A program made the position numbers and the translations under genes. The notes beneath the pieces are model-generated. The model saw nothing but the letters and a program-made list of their open reading frames with translations. It searched no databases and was not told the origin of the DNA. From UBA8752 sp040261275 (GTDB lineage: Bacteria; Bacteroidota; Bacteroidia; Flavobacteriales_D; Sanyastnellaceae), in NCBI GenBank assembly GCA_040261275.1, contig JBDQOI010000020.1, forward strand, positions 1-46,704: a DNA stretch of 46,704 bases, in the 5' to 3' direction. This document shows, one piece after another, positions 17,737-26,150 of the stretch (its first letter is position 1; every line of letters begins with the position of its first letter).

Positions 17737-18540
17737 ATGCAGTGCTTCCGCATCCACGCCTTCACCCAAGACCCCTTTGGCGGCAACCCGGCCTGCGTCA
17801 TCCCCCTCGACCACTGGCCAGAGGACGCATGGATGCTCAGGATGGCCCAGGAAATGGCCGTCGCCGAAACCGCCTACATCGTCCCGACGCCGAAGGCTGA
17901 AGACGGCTCCGACTACCACCTGCGGTGGTTCACCCCCGACATCGAAATGGACCTCTGCGGCCACGCCACCCTGGCCAGCGCACACGCCGTCCTGCACCAC
18001 CTCACGCCGGACGCCACGACGGTCCGCTTCTCTTCAGCCAGTGGCCCATTGACCGTGCGCAAGACCGACAACGGCCGCCTCGAAATGGACCTACCCTCAC
18101 GGCCGCCCACACCCGCTCACCTACCGGACGCCATCGCCAATGCGCTCAACCACGCGCCTACTGAAGTCCTGAAAGCCCGCGATTACGTCCTCGTCTACCC
18201 CGACCAAGCCACAGTCGACGCCATCCGCATCAACCGCGCCGAATTCGACCAGATCAACTTGGGCCACGGCGGCGTCATCGTCACCGCACCAGGCGACACA
18301 GCCGACTTCGTCTCGCGCTTTTTCACCCCACAGGCCACCATCCTCGAGGACCCCGTCACCGGCTCAGCCCACTGCTCGCTCGTCCCCTATTGGCACGCCC
18401 GCATCGGCAAAACTGAATTCGACGCCGAGCAACGCTCCGCGCGCCGCGGTCACCTCCACTGCACCCTCGCCGAAGATCGCGTCCTCGTCCGCGGCCACGC
18501 CCTCACCTTCAGCACCGCCACCCTTTCTCCACAGCACTGA
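17737..18540 (+). CDS. PhzF-family isomerase/epimerase-like protein
   Basis: 267 residues from ATG 17737. PhzF-family hallmarks: MQCFRIHAFTQDPFGGNPA at the N-terminus, catalytic-type glutamate E44 in AVAETAY, the DLCGHATLAS loop (72-81), and EDPVTGSAHC in the second half, indicating the duplicated diaminopimelate-epimerase-like fold. Most members have no established substrate; a role in phenazine synthesis is not implied, since no other phz genes are nearby. It lies 23 bases downstream of the PNGase-like gene on the same strand and is probably co-transcribed. Confidence 0.9.
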   Translation: MQCFRIHAFTQDPFGGNPACVIPLDHWPEDAWMLRMAQEMAVAETAYIVPTPKAEDGSDYHLRWFTPDIEMDLCGHATLASAHAVLHHLTPDATTVRFSSASGPLTVRKTDNGRLEMDLPSRPPTPAHLPDAIANALNHAPTEVLKARDYVLVYPDQATVDAIRINRAEFDQINLGHGGVIVTAPGDTADFVSRFFTPQATILEDPVTGSAHCSLVPYWHARIGKTEFDAEQRSARRGHLHCTLAEDRVLVRGHALTFSTATLSPQH

Positions 18541-18725
18541 AAGGCCCGCAAACGCTTTCAATTCCCCACGGGACTGCCACTACGCTGCCGAAAGCGCATC
18601 TAATGCTGGCACTCAAGCCTCCCCGTATTTCCCTGAACCTACCTACGTGCCTTCATGTCTCGAGTAATCCACGATTGAGGCAAAAACTGATGGCTCCACT
18701 AGATTGGACAATCCAAATTTCTAGC

Positions 18726-19613
18726 ATGAGTGAGCCTGAGGCATACATGATTTACACGCAGAAGAGTGCTGCGGATAAGGCCATCAACACACTCAAGGGC
18801 ATCGTCTCGGGCATCATTGCAGACGGCATCGTCAACGATGTCGAACTGGAGGAATTAAAGACCTGGGCAAGAAATCACGTTGAGGTGACCCGCCGGAGAC
18901 CGTTTAGCGAGTTCATGGTCGCCATCTCATCCATTGAAGAGGCTGACCAAGCGCTCCGACTCGAAAATGTGGAGGACATCTTCTGGCTATGTCAAAAGGT
19001 GGAAGATGGTGGTGAGTACTATGACGCGATTACGTCGGAGATGCAGACACTTCAAGGCTTCTTCCATGGATTGCTAGCAGACGGCGTACTGACCGATGAG
19101 GAGATTCACAGGTTGGAAGAATGGCTGAGCCAACATGAACATCTCGAAGGGCACCACATCTATGACCGCATCTATGCTGATGTCCAAATGGTCCTAGAGG
19201 ACGGCATCATCGAAGAGCATGAGCGACAACTGCTGGTGAAGAGAATGGATGAAGTCATCCAAATCCTCAACCCGGATGGCAAAAGCAAACTTGAAAACCA
19301 GATCAAGCCATCGGGTGATAGCCTAATATTCGATGAGGTGCCCATCGAAGTCGCCGGCAGCACGTTCGTATTAACTGGTGAATTCGATTCAGGCAAGAAG
19401 CCAGAAGTCAAGCAGCGCATCATCGAGGCTGGTGGAGCAGTAAAGTCCAAGCCATCCAAGAAGACCAACTTCGTTGTAGTGGGACAGAAGGGCAACAAGG
19501 CCTATGCTTACACCTGCTATGGCAGGAAGGTGGAAATGGCCATCAACTTCCGCAATGCCAACCAATCAGTCTGCATAGTCCGAGAGGCACAACTGATTCA
19601 AGTCATCAGCTAA
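18726..19613 (+). CDS. TerB-like helical protein with C-terminal BRCT domain
   Basis: 295 residues if started at ATG 18726 (MSEPEAYMIYTQ). In-frame ATGs at 18603 and 18690 would add a stretch without domain character. Two related helical segments with D-G-x-[LI]-x-[DE] EF-hand-like turns (SGIIADGIVNDVELEEL ~30-46 and HGLLADGVLTDEEIHRL ~117-133) recall TerB/DjlA-type domains. Residues ~205-295 are a BRCT domain (STFVLTGEFDSG, EAGGAVKSKPSKKTNFVVVG) like that of NAD-dependent DNA ligases. DNA-end or replication-protein binding is plausible, but the function is unknown. Composition is AT-richer than its neighbours. The stop is immediately adjacent to the stop of the convergent gene. Confidence 0.75.
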   Translation: MSEPEAYMIYTQKSAADKAINTLKGIVSGIIADGIVNDVELEELKTWARNHVEVTRRRPFSEFMVAISSIEEADQALRLENVEDIFWLCQKVEDGGEYYDAITSEMQTLQGFFHGLLADGVLTDEEIHRLEEWLSQHEHLEGHHIYDRIYADVQMVLEDGIIEEHERQLLVKRMDEVIQILNPDGKSKLENQIKPSGDSLIFDEVPIEVAGSTFVLTGEFDSGKKPEVKQRIIEAGGAVKSKPSKKTNFVVVGQKGNKAYAYTCYGRKVEMAINFRNANQSVCIVREAQLIQVIS

Positions 19614-19979
19614 CTACTTGACCACGTATTTCTCTGGCTGCGTGGTGAATGTCACGACCATCCCCGTTTTGGCGCATGTAACCGATGGCTCACTGTCCGT
19701 ATTTAACTCCAACCCCTCCCCTCTAAGGCCGTGCCACATAGCGAGATAATGCATTGGTGCATAAGCCTCTCCCTGCTTCGTTGCCTTCGCATATCCCCCC
19801 GAATAGGGCAAAGGCGGCAATTCTCCTTGTAAGCAAGCCTGAGCCACCTTTTCATCCTTTTCAGCCAAATCCCGTCCGGCTTCCCAAGCCCGGATAATCC
19901 CGGCATCAGGACCCGACCAAGCCTCCTTGGGAGACATCCCGCTTCGATTAGGAGTATGTGAAGAGATGGAAATTTGCAT
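19614..19979 (-). CDS. Hypothetical protein (121 aa)
   Basis: Not recognised. 121 residues, no signal peptide, no membrane segment. The C-terminal half has a plausible folded composition (GGYAKATKQGEAYAPMHYLA, HGLRGEGLEL). The start ATG 19979 is supported by TAGATTTC with its T exactly at -12 (19984-19991 on this strand). It abuts the convergent BRCT gene with no gap between the stops. It lies in the AT-richer accessory islet and could be a fast-evolving or horizontally acquired gene. A longer competing frame on the same strand (to 20179) looks like non-coding overlap. Confidence 0.55.
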   Translation of the reverse strand: MQISISSHTPNRSGMSPKEAWSGPDAGIIRAWEAGRDLAEKDEKVAQACLQGELPPLPYSGGYAKATKQGEAYAPMHYLAMWHGLRGEGLELNTDSEPSVTCAKTGMVVTFTTQPEKYVVK

Positions 19980-19983
19980 GTCC

Positions 19984-19991
19984 GAAATCTA
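19984..19991 (-). promoter_or_regulatory. -7 box TAGATTTC, 12 bases before ATG 19979
   Basis: TAnnTTT element on the minus strand with its T at -12, so the mRNA is predicted to be leaderless. It also supports the choice of this frame and start for the 121-residue protein. Confidence 0.5.
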
Positions 19992-20252
19992 GGACACAGT
20001 ACCATCTGACTCAACTCAATCCAATGCCCCGTCCAGTCCGGCAACATGGTCAGGTGAAAAGTCGGCCACAAAAGCTCCAACCAAGTGGACGTAGGCGTCG
20101 CGGACACGCGTGTCATGCATAAAATCGGACACGCCATATGGGCCGGAGCCCGCCCCGACTCATGCACCGTCCACCGCATCTGCCGCCTGCGAGAGCGCCC
20201 ACAAAATCAAGAAAACCTCTGCCTATTGAACTAAGTCTCCCTCCCTTGAAAC

Positions 20253-20687
20253 TCAGTCACAGTCAATTTTGGCACTCTCGATGTACTGCCAAAAAAACGC
20301 CCCCTTTGAGTCGGACTTTTCAAAAGCCCCTTTAAAGTCGTAATAGGAACTAAAGTCGTAACTCCAGCCGCCATACAGATATGGCTTACTTGATTTCTTG
20401 CCGAAGTCATTACCCCATTTGAATTGGACTAAACAGAACAAAACATCGTCATACTCATACCAACTGATTTTCTCAATAGCACTCGAGGAGTATCCTCCAA
20501 ACGAAGTGTGCAAGTAACGCCCTTCAGACTTCAGAAAATTCACCATGTCATCACAGCTAGTCGCTGTCGAACTAGATGCTCGGCTTCGACTTTGGTAACC
20601 GTAATATGTTGTTTGGGCATTACTCACCTCAGCAATAAAGAAAAGTGCTACTATGCACGCAGCAGAGCGGAGGTAGAGCTTGGACAT
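20253..20687 (-). CDS. Secreted KTSC-like domain protein
   Basis: 144 residues from ATG 20687 (a 13-residue upstream in-frame extension lacks support). Signal peptide MSKLYLRSAACIVALFFIAE ending near SNA-Q. The mature part resembles a KTSC domain: SSAIEKISWYEYDDVLFCLV (positions ~70-89) for S-x-x-I-x-x-[IV]-x-Y, then a final FEKSDSKGAFFWQYIES like the family's terminal S-K-G-x-F-F-N segment. KTSC domains have no firmly established function. A Ser-rich linker follows the signal. The gene lies in the AT-richer islet and has TACATTAG with its T at -12. There is no clear operon partner. Confidence 0.65.
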   Translation of the reverse strand: MSKLYLRSAACIVALFFIAEVSNAQTTYYGYQSRSRASSSTATSCDDMVNFLKSEGRYLHTSFGGYSSSAIEKISWYEYDDVLFCLVQFKWGNDFGKKSSKPYLYGGWSYDFSSYYDFKGAFEKSDSKGAFFWQYIESAKIDCD

Positions 20688-20691
20688 TGAA

Positions 20692-20699
20692 CTAATGTA
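20692..20699 (-). promoter_or_regulatory. -7 box TACATTAG, 12 bases before ATG 20687
   Basis: TAnnTTnG element on the minus strand with its T at -12 from the chosen start, consistent with a leaderless transcript and with starting at ATG 20687. Confidence 0.42.
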
Positions 20700-20841
20700 G
20701 ACGCCAACTTTCGCATTTCGAAACATTAAAAAGGCTATCCTATGCCCTTAGGTTACACCATACCCTGAGATGCGGATGTAGATGGACGCTTGACCGTCGG
20801 ATGAAAAACGGAGGAAGAAGGCGATTTTCAATGGAGAGTGG

Positions 20842-20849
20842 TAGCTTGT
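20842..20849 (+). promoter_or_regulatory. -7 box TAGCTTGT, 12 bases before ATG 20854
   Basis: Same octamer and spacing as at 7990-7997 (TAGCTTGT-N-GGCATGA). It predicts that transcription starts at the ATG of the delta-60 gene. Confidence 0.5.
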
Positions 20850-20853
20850 TGGC

Positions 20854-22401
20854 ATGATGCCGAGACTGCTACGATGGGGTCTGCTCCTGACGGGGTGGGC
20901 GCTGATGCTGCCGATGATGGGCCAGGAGCCCGGAACGCTGGATACGGACTTTCAAGACGGGGGCATGCTCCTGCTGGCGCCATTTGGGGCGACCAGCTTT
21001 GAGAACGCCCAGGATGTGATTGCGCTGGAAGATGGGAGCATTGTCTTCTGTGGGGTAGTCGGGACGGTGAGCAACTTCGATGTGGCGGTGCTGAAGCTCG
21101 ACCCCGATGGCAACCTCGACCCAACGTTTGGGACGGACGGCGCCTACGTCTTCGAGAACGACCTCTCCTCTGACCAGGCGTACAGCATGGCTGCCCTGCC
21201 CGACGGCCGCATCGTCGTTGGCGGCGCCATGGGCTTTGGGGGATCCGACTACCGCGCCACGGTGTGGTGCCTGCTGCCGGACGGAACGCCCGACCCCGAT
21301 TTCGGCACGGAGGGGCGGTTCCAATACACCTTCGATGACGGCGAGGAATACATCCGCCGCGTGCTGGTCACCGACACCCACATCACCATGGTCGCCACCG
21401 TGAAAGTGCCGGGCTTCACCTACGATCGGATCGGCCTCGTGCAATGCACCCACGACGGCGTCCTGGACCAGGCTTTCGGGCAGGACGGGGCCATCATCCA
21501 CATCATCGATGAAACCACCGACCTCTCGGTGCGGGACGGCGAAAGGCTGTCCAGCGGAGGCATTGCGGTGGGCGGTTACCACTACAGCCTGTCCGACAAC
21601 AACGAGTATCCCTTTGTGGGGCTGTTCGATGCCAATGGTCAGCCCCAGGCCGACTTCGGCACCAACGGAATCAACATCGGCACCCAACCCGGTGAATACT
21701 TCGCCATGGCCGTCGACGGGGACATCCTCTACCTCGCCGGGCGCACCAACGGCGATGTCCGAGACTTCATGATCGATGCACTGGATGTGGACGGGGCGCT
21801 CTACACCCCCTTCGCGGCGTACGGCCACTTCGAGCTGGACAATGCCCTGACCGACCTCATCCTCGACCTCGTGATCGATGAGGAGGGGCGGCTGCTCGCC
21901 TCGGGAACTTCCGGGATTCCGGGCTTCTTCGGAGACCGCGACTTCGCGCTGCTTCGCCTGTTGCCCGACGGCACGCCCGACCCCCTCTTCGGAACGAACG
22001 GTTTGACCACGACCACCTTTGGCACGGCCTTCGACGACGCCAATGCGCTGGTCATCACGCCCCAAAACAAGGCCGTACTCGTCGGGATGAGCGCCCAGAC
22101 CAACAACGACTTTGCCATCGCGCGCTACTTTCTAGGCCCCGTCGTCGACGGCGTGGAAGAATGGACGCCGGAATTTTCGGTTTACCCCAACCCCACCGCC
22201 GGATTCGTCAGGCTCTCGGCCGGAACGGAAGTCGTGAAGTGGACCTTGACCGATGCCCTCGGACGCCCCGTGGATGTCCCCATGAATGTCACCGGAGGTC
22301 AAGCCCAATGGGACCTGAGCGAACTGCCTGACGGCGCGTACCAATTGACCATCGAGCACCCTTCGGGCCACATCTCCGAGCGGGTATTGGTGCGGCATTG
22401 A
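20854..22401 (+). CDS. Delta-60 repeat protein with T9SS sorting domain
   Basis: 515 residues with signal peptide MMPRLLRWGLLLTGWALMLP... and about seven delta-60 (TIGR02608-type) repeats, each with a DG[RNQT]-x-D-x-x-F-G-x-x-G core (LDPDGNLDPTFGTDG, LPDGTPDPDFGTEG, LPDGTPDPLFGTNG), which probably fold as a beta-propeller. The C-terminal ~75 residues are a T9SS type A domain (FSVYPNPTAGFVRL ... DGAYQLTIEHPSG). Exported surface protein; the function of delta-60 propellers is not known. It is followed 9 bases later by a 40-codon zinc-ribbon ORF on the same strand. ATG 20854 was chosen over 20857 because of the box at -12. Confidence 0.9.
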   Translation: MMPRLLRWGLLLTGWALMLPMMGQEPGTLDTDFQDGGMLLLAPFGATSFENAQDVIALEDGSIVFCGVVGTVSNFDVAVLKLDPDGNLDPTFGTDGAYVFENDLSSDQAYSMAALPDGRIVVGGAMGFGGSDYRATVWCLLPDGTPDPDFGTEGRFQYTFDDGEEYIRRVLVTDTHITMVATVKVPGFTYDRIGLVQCTHDGVLDQAFGQDGAIIHIIDETTDLSVRDGERLSSGGIAVGGYHYSLSDNNEYPFVGLFDANGQPQADFGTNGINIGTQPGEYFAMAVDGDILYLAGRTNGDVRDFMIDALDVDGALYTPFAAYGHFELDNALTDLILDLVIDEEGRLLASGTSGIPGFFGDRDFALLRLLPDGTPDPLFGTNGLTTTTFGTAFDDANALVITPQNKAVLVGMSAQTNNDFAIARYFLGPVVDGVEEWTPEFSVYPNPTAGFVRLSAGTEVVKWTLTDALGRPVDVPMNVTGGQAQWDLSELPDGAYQLTIEHPSGHISERVLVRH

Positions 22402-22410
22402 CGTTGATCA

Positions 22411-22533
22411 ATGGAAGAAGACGAGCTGTGCCCATTATGCGGTTGGCCATACGTGCAGCGTGATGGGGACGAAATGCTCTGCCTCGAATGCGGAAATCAA
22501 TGGGTGCCGGAAACCAAGGACCCCATAACTTGA
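22411..22533 (+). CDS. Mini zinc-ribbon protein, PhnA/YjdM N-terminal type (40 aa)
   Basis: 40-residue ORF starting MEEDELCPLCGWPYVQRDGD and ending at TGA 22531-22533. The two CxxC knuckles (CPLC and CLEC, 17 residues from first to first cysteine) with the intervening Y-x-x-x-DG and a final G-N-Q-W match the zinc-ribbon N-terminus of PhnA/YjdM-type proteins (CPxC...CPxCGHEW). Only the ribbon is present, and the PhnA C-terminal domain is missing. It starts 9 bases after the delta-60 stop and lies 20 bases before the thioredoxin-like gene. Its size is unusual, but codon use and motif integrity argue that it is real. Confidence 0.65.
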   Translation: MEEDELCPLCGWPYVQRDGDEMLCLECGNQWVPETKDPIT

Positions 22534-22553
22534 GGGCGAACCCAAACTGAACC

Positions 22554-23117
22554 ATGGCCCGCACCCCGACGACTTCCATTCCCCTCGGTTTCGAGGCACC
22601 GGCCTTCGCGTTGCAGGATACCGTCAGTGGCGCCATGAAAAGCAGCGCTGATTTGATGGCGGACGGCCCGACCGTCGTGGTCTTCATGTGCAACCACTGC
22701 CCCTTTGTGGTCCACATCCTGCCTGAGTTTGTGGCCTTTGCAGGGGAATACATGGCACGCGGCGCAAACGTGGTGGCCATTTCGAGCAATGACGTGGAGC
22801 ACTACTCCATGGACAGCCCCGACCTCATGAAGGCCTTGGCCGAGGAGTTGGACTTTGGGTTCCCCTACCTCTACGACGAAAGCCAAGCAGTGGCCCGGGC
22901 CTACGAAGCGGCTTGCACACCCGATTTCAGCGTGTTTGATGCGGACCGCAAGTGCGTATACCGTGGACAGTTCGATGGGGCGAGGCCAGGCAATGACGTT
23001 CCGGTCACCGGCGCCGATCTGCGGCGCGTGCTCGACCAACTGCTGGCCGGTGAGGCCGTCCCCGAGGAGGGGCAAGTTCCCTCCCTCGGATGCAACATCA
23101 AATGGAAGCCCGAATGA
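22554..23117 (+). CDS. Thioredoxin/AhpC-TSA-like protein with CNHCP motif
   Basis: 187 residues, cytosolic (no signal). Thioredoxin fold with the redox motif FMCNHCPFV (C46xxC49, followed by Pro) at the start of helix 1, ISSND after the next strand, CTPDF near the cis-Pro position and a conserved C-terminal QVPSLGCNIKWKPE. This belongs to the broad thioredoxin-like/peroxiredoxin-like family commonly annotated only by fold; the reductant and target are unknown. The stop overlaps the glpK start by ATGA (23114-23117), so it is probably translationally coupled to glycerol kinase. A TAACTTGA box at 22526-22533 could give a promoter 16 bases upstream of the ATG. Confidence 0.88.
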   Translation: MARTPTTSIPLGFEAPAFALQDTVSGAMKSSADLMADGPTVVVFMCNHCPFVVHILPEFVAFAGEYMARGANVVAISSNDVEHYSMDSPDLMKALAEELDFGFPYLYDESQAVARAYEAACTPDFSVFDADRKCVYRGQFDGARPGNDVPVTGADLRRVLDQLLAGEAVPEEGQVPSLGCNIKWKPE

Positions 23118-24610
23118 GCCAGTACATCCTCGCCCTCGACCAGGGAACGACCAGCAGCCGCAGCCTCGTCTTTGATGCCGCCGGACGGATCCTCGCCATG
23201 GCCCGGCAGGAATTCAAACAGCACTACCCTCAACCGGGTTGGGTGGAGCACGACCCGGAGGAGATCCTGTCGACCCAACTGGCCACAGCGCGGGAGGCTG
23301 TGGCGTCGGCCGGGTTGACGATGGCGGACATCGCCGCGATCGGCATCACCAACCAACGGGAGACTGCCCTCGTCTGGGACCGCGCCACCGGCAAGGCCAT
23401 CCACAACGCCATCGTTTGGCAGGATCGCAGAACGGCCGACTTCTGCGACGGGCTGCGCCGCGACGGACACACCGAAGACATCCGGCAGCGCACCGGCCTC
23501 GAAATCGACGCCTACTTCTCCGGCACCAAGGTCCGCTGGATCCTGGACCATGTTGAAGGTGCGCGGGACCGGGCAGAACGAGGTGAGCTCGCCTTTGGTA
23601 CTGTGGACAGCTGGCTGATCTGGCACCTCACCGGTGGCGAGGTCCACGCCACCGACCCGTCCAACGCCTCGCGCACCCTGTTGTACAACCTTCACGACCT
23701 GGCTTGGGATTCCGGCATGCTGGACCTCCTGGGCGTGCCCGCCGCCATGCTGCCCGAAGTGCGCCCGAGCAGCGGCGATTTCGGTCGGGCCACGGCCTTG
23801 TCCCCGGATACCCCCACTCCCATCGCGGGTGTGGCCGGCGACCAGCAGTCCGCCCTGTTCGGGCAGCAATGCACGCGACCGGGCATGGTCAAGAACACCT
23901 ATGGAACGGGTTGCTTCATGCTGATGAACACCGGCACTGAGGCCGTGATGAGCCAGCACCGGCTACTGACCACCGTGGCGTGGCAAATCGGCAACGAGAC
24001 CCATTACGCCCTCGAGGGCAGCATCTTCATGGGCGGGGCCACCGTGCAATGGTTGCGCGATGAGCTGGAGATGATCGGCGACTCCGCAGCCATCGAAGCG
24101 CTGGCCGCCGAAGTCGCCGACGCAGACGGCGTCGTGCTGGTGCCCGCCTTTGCGGGACTGGGCACCCCACATTGGAACGGCCATGCCCGTGGCACCCTGT
24201 TCGGCCTCACGCGCGGAAGTGGCAAAGCCCACATCGCGCGGGCCGCATTGGACGCCATCGCCCACCAGACCGTCGACGTCCTCCGCGCCATGGAGGCCGA
24301 CGCCGGCGTGGCCATCCCCGAACTGCGGGTCGACGGCGGGGCCACCGTCAACAACCTGCTGATGCAGAGCCAAAGCGACCTGCTCGGCATCTCCGTAGTC
24401 CGTCCGGAAGTCACCGAGACCACCGCTTTGGGCGCCGCCTACCTGGCCGGACTCAACGTCGGATACTGGAGCAGCACAGAGGACATCCAATCGCAATGGA
24501 CCGCCGAACGCACCTTTACACCGGCCCTTGACGAGGCCGGACGACAAGCCGCAGACACCCGCTGGCAGCGCGCCGTCCGCGCCACCTTGAGCTGGGCAGA
24601 AGACCGCTGA
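23114..24610 (+). CDS. glpK: Glycerol kinase
   Basis: 498 residues from ATG 23114 (overlapping the previous stop). FGGY-kinase signatures: LDQGTTSSRS (phosphate 1 loop), GITNQRET, VWQDRRT, GVAGDQQSALFGQ, NTYGTGCFMLMNTG and DGGATVNNLLMQ. Phosphorylates glycerol to glycerol-3-phosphate with ATP in the cytosol. Length matches typical GlpK. Followed by glpD and glpF in the same direction, forming a compact glycerol uptake and oxidation operon. No catabolite or repressor operator was recognised. Confidence 0.97.
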   Translation: MSQYILALDQGTTSSRSLVFDAAGRILAMARQEFKQHYPQPGWVEHDPEEILSTQLATAREAVASAGLTMADIAAIGITNQRETALVWDRATGKAIHNAIVWQDRRTADFCDGLRRDGHTEDIRQRTGLEIDAYFSGTKVRWILDHVEGARDRAERGELAFGTVDSWLIWHLTGGEVHATDPSNASRTLLYNLHDLAWDSGMLDLLGVPAAMLPEVRPSSGDFGRATALSPDTPTPIAGVAGDQQSALFGQQCTRPGMVKNTYGTGCFMLMNTGTEAVMSQHRLLTTVAWQIGNETHYALEGSIFMGGATVQWLRDELEMIGDSAAIEALAAEVADADGVVLVPAFAGLGTPHWNGHARGTLFGLTRGSGKAHIARAALDAIAHQTVDVLRAMEADAGVAIPELRVDGGATVNNLLMQSQSDLLGISVVRPEVTETTALGAAYLAGLNVGYWSSTEDIQSQWTAERTFTPALDEAGRQAADTRWQRAVRATLSWAEDR

Positions 24611-24657
24611 TCGCCACCACTGGATGACCGTTGCCCCTTGACTCCTACCGAGGCCCC

Positions 24658-26148
24658 ATGAAACTCCACCGCCCCACCATGTTGGCAAGCCTCCGCGAGG
24701 AGGAACAGTGGGATGTTTGCATCATCGGGGGCGGCGCCACGGGACTGGGCATCGCCCTGGAAGCCGCTGCCAGCGGATTGCGCACCGCGCTCATCGAAGG
24801 GAGGGACTTCGCCGCAGGCACCTCCTCGCGCAGCACCAAACTGGTGCATGGCGGGGTGCGCTACCTCGAGCAAGGCAAAATGTCCCTCGTATCGGAAGCC
24901 CTCAAGGAACGCGACCGCATGATGGCCAACGCAGACGGGCACGTGGACGACTATGGATTCCTCATCCCCGTCAAGCGGCGTTGGGCCCAATTCTACTACG
25001 GAATGGGACTCCGCCTGTACGACCTGCTGGCCGGCAGCCACCGCTGGGGCCGCACCGAGTGGATCGGCCGCAAGGAGGTCACCCGTCGCTTGCCCCACCT
25101 CGCCGAAGCGGGCTTCATCGGCGCCTGGCGCTACCGCGACGGTCGGTTCAACGACGCCGAACTGGCCTTGGGGTTGGCACGGACGGCAGCGCAAGAAGGT
25201 GCTGTGCTCGTCAATCATTGTCGCGCTGAAGACTTCCTCAAGGAGAACGACCGAATCACTGGAGTGCAAGTGCACGACGCCCTGACCGGCGCCGCCTTCA
25301 CGCTTTCCGCACATGTGGTGATCAATGCGTGCGGCCCATACAGCGACGCTCTGTGTCGCTTGGACGACCCGGCGCATGAGAATGAACTGCGGCCGAGTCA
25401 AGGCATCCACCTCGTCTTCGACGCGGACATCCTCAAAGGCGGCGATGCCCTGCTGATTCCCAAGACGGACGACGGACGGGTGCTCTTCGCGGTTCCATGG
25501 CTCGGAAAGGTGCTGGTCGGCACGACAGACACCCCGGTCGACACTCTCGAACCCGAGCCCACGGCACTGGAAGGGGAAATCGCCTTCGTGCTGGACCACG
25601 CCAACCGATTCCTCGGACTGCAGCTCAAGCGCGAAGACATCCGCAGCGTCTTCGCCGGCCTGCGGCCTTTGATCCAGGGGCGGCGCGATAACACCGCCAA
25701 GCTATCGCGCAGCCATCAGGTGGAAGCATCCGCCAGCGGACTGGTCAATGTGAGGGGCGGCAAATGGACCACCTACCGGAAAATGGCCGAGGATACCATC
25801 CGGTTCTTGCGCAAGAAAAGCGGCCTGGATTTCGAGCCTGCGGATACTTCCGAACGGGTCCTCAACATGGGCAGCGCGAGGCCGCGGGCCATGCACCCGT
25901 CAGATGCCCGTGAATTGGCCGCCGCCGTCGCCCTCGCCGTGGAAGAGGAAATGTGCGTGACCGTAGAGGATTTCCTGGCCCGTCGCTACCGCACGCTTTT
26001 CCTCGACGCCCGGGCAGCGGCGCAAGCAGCACCCGAGGTCGCCAAACTGCTTGCTGCAGCAAACGCCGAGAACGAGGAGTGGGCCACATCACAAGCGCGC
26101 GCTTTTGAGGAACTGACCCTTCATTACCTTCCCGCCAACACCCCTTGA
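24658..26148 (+). CDS. glpD: Glycerol-3-phosphate dehydrogenase (FAD, aerobic type)
   Basis: 496 residues from ATG 24658; an upstream in-frame TTG is unlikely, and ATG 24679 is an alternative. N-terminal FAD-binding GGGATGLGIALEAA (~residues 25-38), then SSRSTKLVHGGVRYLEQG, characteristic of GlpD; internal NACGPYSD and a late VRGGKWTTYRKMAED flavin-contact segment. Oxidises glycerol-3-phosphate to dihydroxyacetone phosphate, passing electrons to the quinone pool at the inner membrane. Lies 47 bases after glpK and just ahead of glpF. Confidence 0.96.
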   Translation: MKLHRPTMLASLREEEQWDVCIIGGGATGLGIALEAAASGLRTALIEGRDFAAGTSSRSTKLVHGGVRYLEQGKMSLVSEALKERDRMMANADGHVDDYGFLIPVKRRWAQFYYGMGLRLYDLLAGSHRWGRTEWIGRKEVTRRLPHLAEAGFIGAWRYRDGRFNDAELALGLARTAAQEGAVLVNHCRAEDFLKENDRITGVQVHDALTGAAFTLSAHVVINACGPYSDALCRLDDPAHENELRPSQGIHLVFDADILKGGDALLIPKTDDGRVLFAVPWLGKVLVGTTDTPVDTLEPEPTALEGEIAFVLDHANRFLGLQLKREDIRSVFAGLRPLIQGRRDNTAKLSRSHQVEASASGLVNVRGGKWTTYRKMAEDTIRFLRKKSGLDFEPADTSERVLNMGSARPRAMHPSDARELAAAVALAVEEEMCVTVEDFLARRYRTLFLDARAAAQAAPEVAKLLAAANAENEEWATSQARAFEELTLHYLPANTP

Positions 26149-26150
26149 TC

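Noticed and set aside
17737..18540. Phenazine biosynthesis gene
   Set aside because: PhzF-family fold is clear, but no other phenazine genes are nearby; most family members act in other, unknown reactions.
19703..20179. 158-codon minus-strand frame overlapping the 121-residue gene
   Set aside because: Different frame from the gene that has a -12 promoter-like box; Trp/Pro/Cys-rich composition without a domain.
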